47,895 bases of DNA from Planctomycetota bacterium. GTDB taxonomy: Bacteria > Planctomycetota > UBA1135 > UBA2386. This document shows, in pieces, positions 42,872 to 47,895 of the stretch. Within the stretch, counting starts at the first letter, position 1; each line of letters starts with the position of its first letter. The stretch spans positions 1-47,895 of the forward strand of contig JAEUHP010000091.1 in assembly GCA_016795295.1 (NCBI GenBank), given 5' to 3'. The position numbers and the translations under genes are program-made. The notes under the pieces were generated by a model. That model had not been told where the DNA came from and did not search any database. It worked only from the letters and a program-made list of their open reading frames with translations.

Positions 42872-44356
42872 GTGACCGACGGTATCGCCAAAGACCGCCA
42901 CGAGAAGCTCCAGCACCTGCGCGGCCAGGGCCGCGACCCGTTCCCGCCGCGGGTGCCGCGCGGGCAGCCGATCGCCGGCCTGCTCGCCGACTTCGCCGCG
43001 CGCCAGGGCCAGGTGGTGACGCTGTGCGGCCGCCTCGGCGTGGTCCGCGACTTCGGCAAACTGCGCTTCGCGCACCTCGAAGACCGCAGCGGCAGCATCC
43101 AGGTCGGTTTCCAGCGCGACCGCCTGCCGGAGTTCTGGCCCGACCGCAAGCTGGTCGAGGGCAACGACCTGGTCTCGGTCACGGGCGAACTGGGTCTGAC
43201 CCAGAAGGGCGAACCCACCCTGTGGGCCACCGAAGTCGTGCTCGCCAGCAAGGCGCTGCGGCCGGCCCCCGAGAAGTGGCACGGCCTCACCGACACCGAG
43301 CAGCGCTACCGGATGCGCTACGTCGACCTGTTCGCCAACCGCGACGTGCGCGACGCGTTCGCCAACCGCAGTCGCATCGTGCGCGAAGTGCGCGCCTACT
43401 TCGACAGCCTCGACTACCTGGAAGTCGAAACGCCGATCCTGCAGCCGATCTTTGGCGGCGCCGCGGCGCGGCCGTTCGTCACCCACCACAACACGCTCGA
43501 CATGCAGCTCTACTTGCGCATCGCGCCGGAGCTGTACCTGAAGCGCCTCCTGGTCGGCGGCATGGAGCGGGTCTACGAGATCGGCCGTGTGTTCCGCAAC
43601 GAAGGCATCAGCACCCGGCACAATCCGGAGTTCACGATGCTGGAGAGCTACGAGGCGTGGGCCGACTACCGCGACATCATGGCGCGGGTCGAGGGCCTGT
43701 TCGCGCACCTGTGCGCGAAGGTGCTCGGCGGCCGCAGCACGGTGGAGTTCCGTGGCCACGGCTACGACCTGCAGCCGCCGTTCCAGAAGGCGAAGTACCT
43801 CGATTTGTTCGCCCAGCAGAATCCGGGGGTCGATTGGTTCGACCACGGCAGCGTCACCGCCCGCGCCAAGGAACTTGGCTTGGCAGTGCAGGGCATCGAA
43901 CCGGCCAAGCTGGCCAACGACGTGTTCGAAGCCACGGTCGAAGACACGCTGCGGGGCCCGATCTTCGTCTACGACTATCCGGTGGCGATCAGCCCGCTGG
44001 CCAAGCGGTTGCCCGGCGACCCGCGGGTCACCGAGCGCTTCGAACTGTTCGTGGCCGGCATGGAACTCGGCAACGCCTTCAGCGAACTCAACGACCCCGA
44101 AGACCAGGAGCAGCGTTTTCAGGAGCAGGTGGCCCACAAGGACGAGGAGACGCCCGGCGAAGTCGACCTCGACTACGTGGCGGCCCTGGAGTTCGGCATG
44201 CCGCCGGCCGGCGGGCTCGGCATCGGCATCGACCGGCTGTGCATGCTGCTCGGTGGGCACGACTCGATCCGCGACGTGGTGCTGTTCCCGCTGCTGCGGC
44301 GGCAGCAGATCCAGGCCGACGAAGCCCCTCCTGAGGCCCCGCCGACCGCGCCGTGA
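42872..44356 (+). CDS. lysS: Lysyl-tRNA synthetase, class II
   Basis: This enzyme charges tRNA-Lys. The 494 residues hold an OB-fold anticodon-binding domain (VTLCGRLGVVRDFGKLRFAHL) and the class II catalytic core. Motif 1 is near YLEVETPILQPIFGGAAARPF. Motif 2 is around RVFRNEGISTRHNPEFTMLE. Motif 3 is GGLGIGIDRLCMLLGG. The start is GTG 42872; the ATG two bases earlier is followed directly by a stop. Its stop overlaps the GTG of the first Lol-type permease (GTGA), so synthetase and transporter genes are translationally coupled. Confidence 0.96.
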   Translation: MTDGIAKDRHEKLQHLRGQGRDPFPPRVPRGQPIAGLLADFAARQGQVVTLCGRLGVVRDFGKLRFAHLEDRSGSIQVGFQRDRLPEFWPDRKLVEGNDLVSVTGELGLTQKGEPTLWATEVVLASKALRPAPEKWHGLTDTEQRYRMRYVDLFANRDVRDAFANRSRIVREVRAYFDSLDYLEVETPILQPIFGGAAARPFVTHHNTLDMQLYLRIAPELYLKRLLVGGMERVYEIGRVFRNEGISTRHNPEFTMLESYEAWADYRDIMARVEGLFAHLCAKVLGGRSTVEFRGHGYDLQPPFQKAKYLDLFAQQNPGVDWFDHGSVTARAKELGLAVQGIEPAKLANDVFEATVEDTLRGPIFVYDYPVAISPLAKRLPGDPRVTERFELFVAGMELGNAFSELNDPEDQEQRFQEQVAHKDEETPGEVDLDYVAALEFGMPPAGGLGIGIDRLCMLLGGHDSIRDVVLFPLLRRQQIQADEAPPEAPPTAP

Positions 44357-45836
44357 TCCCCGCGTTCGCTCCGTTCCTGGCGCTGCGGTACCTGCTGACG
44401 CGGCCGATCATGCTGCTCGGCATCGCCGGGGTGGCGTTCGCCGTGTGGGCGATGCTGTTGGTCGACGCCGTGTTCTCGGGCTTCGTCGCCGAGATCCACC
44501 GCGACGTGCAGAACAGCACCTCGCCACTCCTGGTCACCGACCTGCCGCACGACACCGGCTACGAACGCCTGCAGAAAGCCCTCGAAGCCGATCCCGACGT
44601 GGGCGAAGGCCACACCGCGCCGCGCCTGCGCCACTACGGCATCCTGCAGGGCCGCCGCGACAGCCGCCTGCGCGTCGCCAGCAGTGAAGTCGACTGGGAC
44701 CACATGGCCGGCGGCTTTGCGCTGCTGCTCGGCATCGACCCCGAACGCGAACGGCGCGTCACGGCCCTCGCCGACTGGCTGCCAGCCGCGAACGACAAGT
44801 ACCGCGCGCGCCACGAACCACCGATGCCCGAGCCGCGGGTGCTCCAGGAAAGCGATCCGGCGCGCCTGCAGCGCCTTCTGCTGCCGGACAGCACCGAGTA
44901 CGCCGCGCGCCGCCGCGCCGGACTGCCCCGCCCGGACAGCCTCGCCGACTTCCACAGCGAATGGCCGGGCGTGCTGTTCAGCTGGCGGCGCCGCTACTAC
45001 CTGCCCTGGCTGCAGTACGGCGACCCGATCGACCTGCTGTCGGCGGGTTTCCCAACCACCCAGAGCGCCGACCAGGGCCTGCGCCCGACCAAGGTGCGCC
45101 TCGCCTTCGCCGGCTTCTTCCGCACCGGCCACCGCCTGTTCGACGAAGCCACCGCGATGGTGCCGATCGAGACGCTGCGCACCCAGCTCGGCCACGACCT
45201 CGACGACCCGGGCAGCATCGATCTGGTCACCGACATCGCCGTGCTGCCGAAGAGTGGCCTGTCCGACGCCCAACTGCAGCGCTGCCAGGCGCGCCTGCAG
45301 GCCGCGGTGCAGGCGCTGCTGCCCGCGGGCAGCAAACCCTGCAGCGTGCTCGATTGGCGCCAGCAGAACGGGGTGTTCCTCTCGGCCGTCGCCCACGAGC
45401 ACAAACTGATGCAGTTCGTGCTGTTCGTGGTGATGCTAGTGGCCGCGTTCGTGATCTACGCCGTGCTGCACATGATGGTGGTGCAGAAGGTGCGGGACAT
45501 CGGTGTGATGGCGGCGATCGGTGGCGCGCCGTTCGGCATCGGCTTGGTGTTCTTGTGCTGCGGGCTGGTGGTCGGCCTCTGCGGCATCACCCTCGGCACC
45601 ATCGCCGGCGTCCTGTCGGCACGCTGGCTCAATCCGGTGAACGACTGGCTCACCGCCAACTTCGGCGTCGAACTGTTCCCGCGGCAGTTGTTCGACCTCG
45701 ACGCGGTGCCCTGCCATCTGACCCACGACTGGATCGCCGCCACAGCCGGCGGTGCCCTGCTGCTCTGCCTCCTGGTCGCCCTGGTGCCTGCCCGCGCCGC
45801 CGCGCGCTGGCACCCGGTCGCCGCCCTCGCTCACGA

Positions 45837-45840
<4 letters not shown>
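44353..45840 (+). CDS. LolC/LolE-family ABC transporter permease, first copy
   Basis: This inner-membrane subunit of a lipoprotein-release type ABC transporter has 495 residues. It starts with the family N terminus FLALRYLLTRPIMLLGIAGV and TM1 (about 18-42). A large periplasmic domain (about 45-350) follows. Three C-terminal helices (VLFVVMLVAAFVIYAVL and later) make the FtsX domain, with the coupling segment KVRDIGVMAAIGGAPFGIG. The product would help move mature lipoproteins to the outer membrane. It overlaps lysS by GTGA and lolD by ATGA. Which permease is C-like or E-like cannot be decided from sequence alone. Confidence 0.9.
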
Positions 45841-46532
<692 letters not shown>

Positions 46533-46551
46533 CCCGCTCCGCACGCCCCCG

Positions 46552-47895
46552 ATGTACCGCCTCTACCTCGCCCTGCGTTACCTGCTGACCCGGCCGATCA
46601 ACCTGCTCGGCGTGGGCGGCATCGCCCTGTCGGTGTGGGCCCTGGTGGTGGTGGTCTCACTGTTCACCGGCTTCATCGCCGTGGTCGAAGCCCACGTGCA
46701 CGACGCCAGCGCCGACATCAGCATCGGCGACCTGCCGCCCGGCAGCGACGGCCAAGCGCTGGTCCGCGAACTGCGCACCGACCCGAACGTGCAGGCTGCC
46801 GCGCCGCGGCTCCTGCACCACGGCCTGCTGCACCGGCAGGGCCACCGGCCGCCACCGCCGCCGCTGCTCGGCCGCACTGCCCTGCACGGCGGCGACCAGC
46901 CGTTCCTGTTCGTACTCGGCGTCGACGCCGCAGCCGAAGCCGAGGCCACTGGCTTCCAGCGCTGGCTCACCGACTCGGCAATTCCGGCCAACCTGCGCGT
47001 CGCCGACCCACAAAACCCGCTCACCGCCCCCGCAGGCACCACCGCGGTCCTGGTCGGGCTCGAGCGCTGCCGCGCCGAAGGCTGGCAGCGCGGCGACCGG
47101 CTGGTGCTGCATTCGGGACGTCTCGTGCGCTCAGGCGACGGGCAGACCACGCCGGTGCAGGTGCAATTGCCGCTCTGGCTCGCAGGGGCCTACAAAACGC
47201 AGCACGGCGGTTTCGACGGCAACAACGTGTTCGTGCCGCGCGCGGCCCTCGCCGAAGCGCTGTTCGACGGCAGCGCCACGCTGGTGCACGAGATCGCGGT
47301 GCGGCTCACCGACCCCACCGATCTCGCGGGCAGCGCCGAACGGCTGCAGCGCACGGTGCAGCGCGCGCTCGATCCGGGCGACGGGCGCGGCTACGGGGCA
47401 GTGCGCACCTGGCGGCAGAAGAACCAGGCGTTCCTGCACTCGGTCGAGCACCAGCGGGCGCTGCTCAAGATCGTGCTGGTGGTGATCCTGGTGGTCGCCG
47501 CGTTCTTGATGCTGGCGACCTTGTCGATGATGGTGACGGAGAAGGTCGCCGACATCGGCATCTTGACGGCACTCGGGGGCACGCCGCTCGGGGTCACCAG
47601 TGTGTTCCTGGCCTGCGGGCTGTGCATCACGCTGGTCGGGCTGGGGTTCGGGATGGCCTTGGGCACGGTGACGGCGGTGTATCTCGAAGAGGTGCGGCAG
47701 GCGCTGCTGTGGCTGTTCGGGATCGATCTGTTCCCGATCGAGGTCTACAACCTCGACCGGGTGCCGTGCCGGATCGATCCGTGGTGGCTGGTGCAGGTCG
47801 CGGGCATGGCGCTGGCGACGGGCACGGTGGTGTCGGTGCTGCCGGCGCTGCGCGCGGCGCGGCACGATCCGTTGGTGTCGCTGCGGGAGGCGTGA
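46552..47895 (+). CDS. LolC/LolE-family ABC transporter permease, second copy
   Basis: This 447-residue partner permease has the same layout as the first: YLALRYLLTRPINLLGVGGI with TM1, a periplasmic domain (about 45-300), and three C-terminal helices with the coupling segment KVADIGILTALGGTPLGVT. The periplasmic domain is about 50 residues shorter and otherwise diverged, fitting two non-identical permeases in a LolCDE-type heterodimer. Both share a motif before the last helix (ELFPRQLFDLDAVPC; DLFPIEVYNLDRVPC). The stop codon is the last base triplet of the window. Confidence 0.9.
   Translation: MYRLYLALRYLLTRPINLLGVGGIALSVWALVVVVSLFTGFIAVVEAHVHDASADISIGDLPPGSDGQALVRELRTDPNVQAAAPRLLHHGLLHRQGHRPPPPPLLGRTALHGGDQPFLFVLGVDAAAEAEATGFQRWLTDSAIPANLRVADPQNPLTAPAGTTAVLVGLERCRAEGWQRGDRLVLHSGRLVRSGDGQTTPVQVQLPLWLAGAYKTQHGGFDGNNVFVPRAALAEALFDGSATLVHEIAVRLTDPTDLAGSAERLQRTVQRALDPGDGRGYGAVRTWRQKNQAFLHSVEHQRALLKIVLVVILVVAAFLMLATLSMMVTEKVADIGILTALGGTPLGVTSVFLACGLCITLVGLGFGMALGTVTAVYLEEVRQALLWLFGIDLFPIEVYNLDRVPCRIDPWWLVQVAGMALATGTVVSVLPALRAARHDPLVSLREA

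Overview
The window is a very GC-rich, gene-dense piece of a bacterial chromosome. It is mostly housekeeping genes mixed with secreted proteins and lipoproteins. LolC/E-type and LolD-type transporter genes, lipoproteins and Sec signal peptides indicate a diderm (Gram-negative) cell. Two EF-P paralogues, an S46 peptidase, a hybrid kinase with a sensory propeller and a giant macroglobulin-like protein would fit Planctomycetota or a related lineage. That assignment is an inference from gene content, not a phylogeny. I see no phage, IS element, CRISPR array, rRNA or tRNA, and no gap between genes longer than about 300 bases.

Layout. 0-9 kb: a partial membrane protein, a ferredoxin, metH (minus), carB and a transaldolase. 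9.4-15.8 kb: one 2138-residue secreted protein. 15.8-23.4 kb: a minus-strand series read right to left, namely hybrid histidine kinase, S46 dipeptidyl peptidase, lipoprotein, coiled-coil protein with a RelE-like end, and aat. 23.5-30.6 kb: efp copy 1 with a CstA-family transporter, topA (minus), an aminotransferase homologue without its PLP lysine (minus), and efp copy 2. 30.6-36.6 kb: mnmE (minus), a lipoprotein, trkA (minus), then a tightly overlapped trio of glutamine amidotransferase, 36-residue membrane protein and APH-like/P-loop kinase. 36.6-42.6 kb: topB, a secreted protein (minus), ppa, trmB, a Rieske protein and a pentapeptide-repeat protein (minus). 42.9-47.9 kb: lysS running into a LolC/E-LolD-LolC/E transporter cluster that ends exactly at the window edge.

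Three recurring sequence patterns stand out. First, 14-bp direct repeats occur at two gene junctions (carB end; relE-like/aat). In both, every repeat unit forms a complete 5-codon minicistron whose stop overlaps the next start by 4 nt (GTGA or ATGA), so ribosomes could be relayed from the upstream stop to a downstream start. Second, many genes have a TANNNT box 6-15 nt before the start codon and no obvious Shine-Dalgarno sequence, which suggests leaderless or short-leader mRNAs. Third, 14-15 bp tandem duplications recur at other gene ends and, in frame, inside one protein.

Protein-level oddities are the lysine-less aminotransferase, two EF-P proteins without Lys or Arg at the usual modified position, MnmE with a changed G4 motif, and a coiled coil fused to a RelE-like domain.
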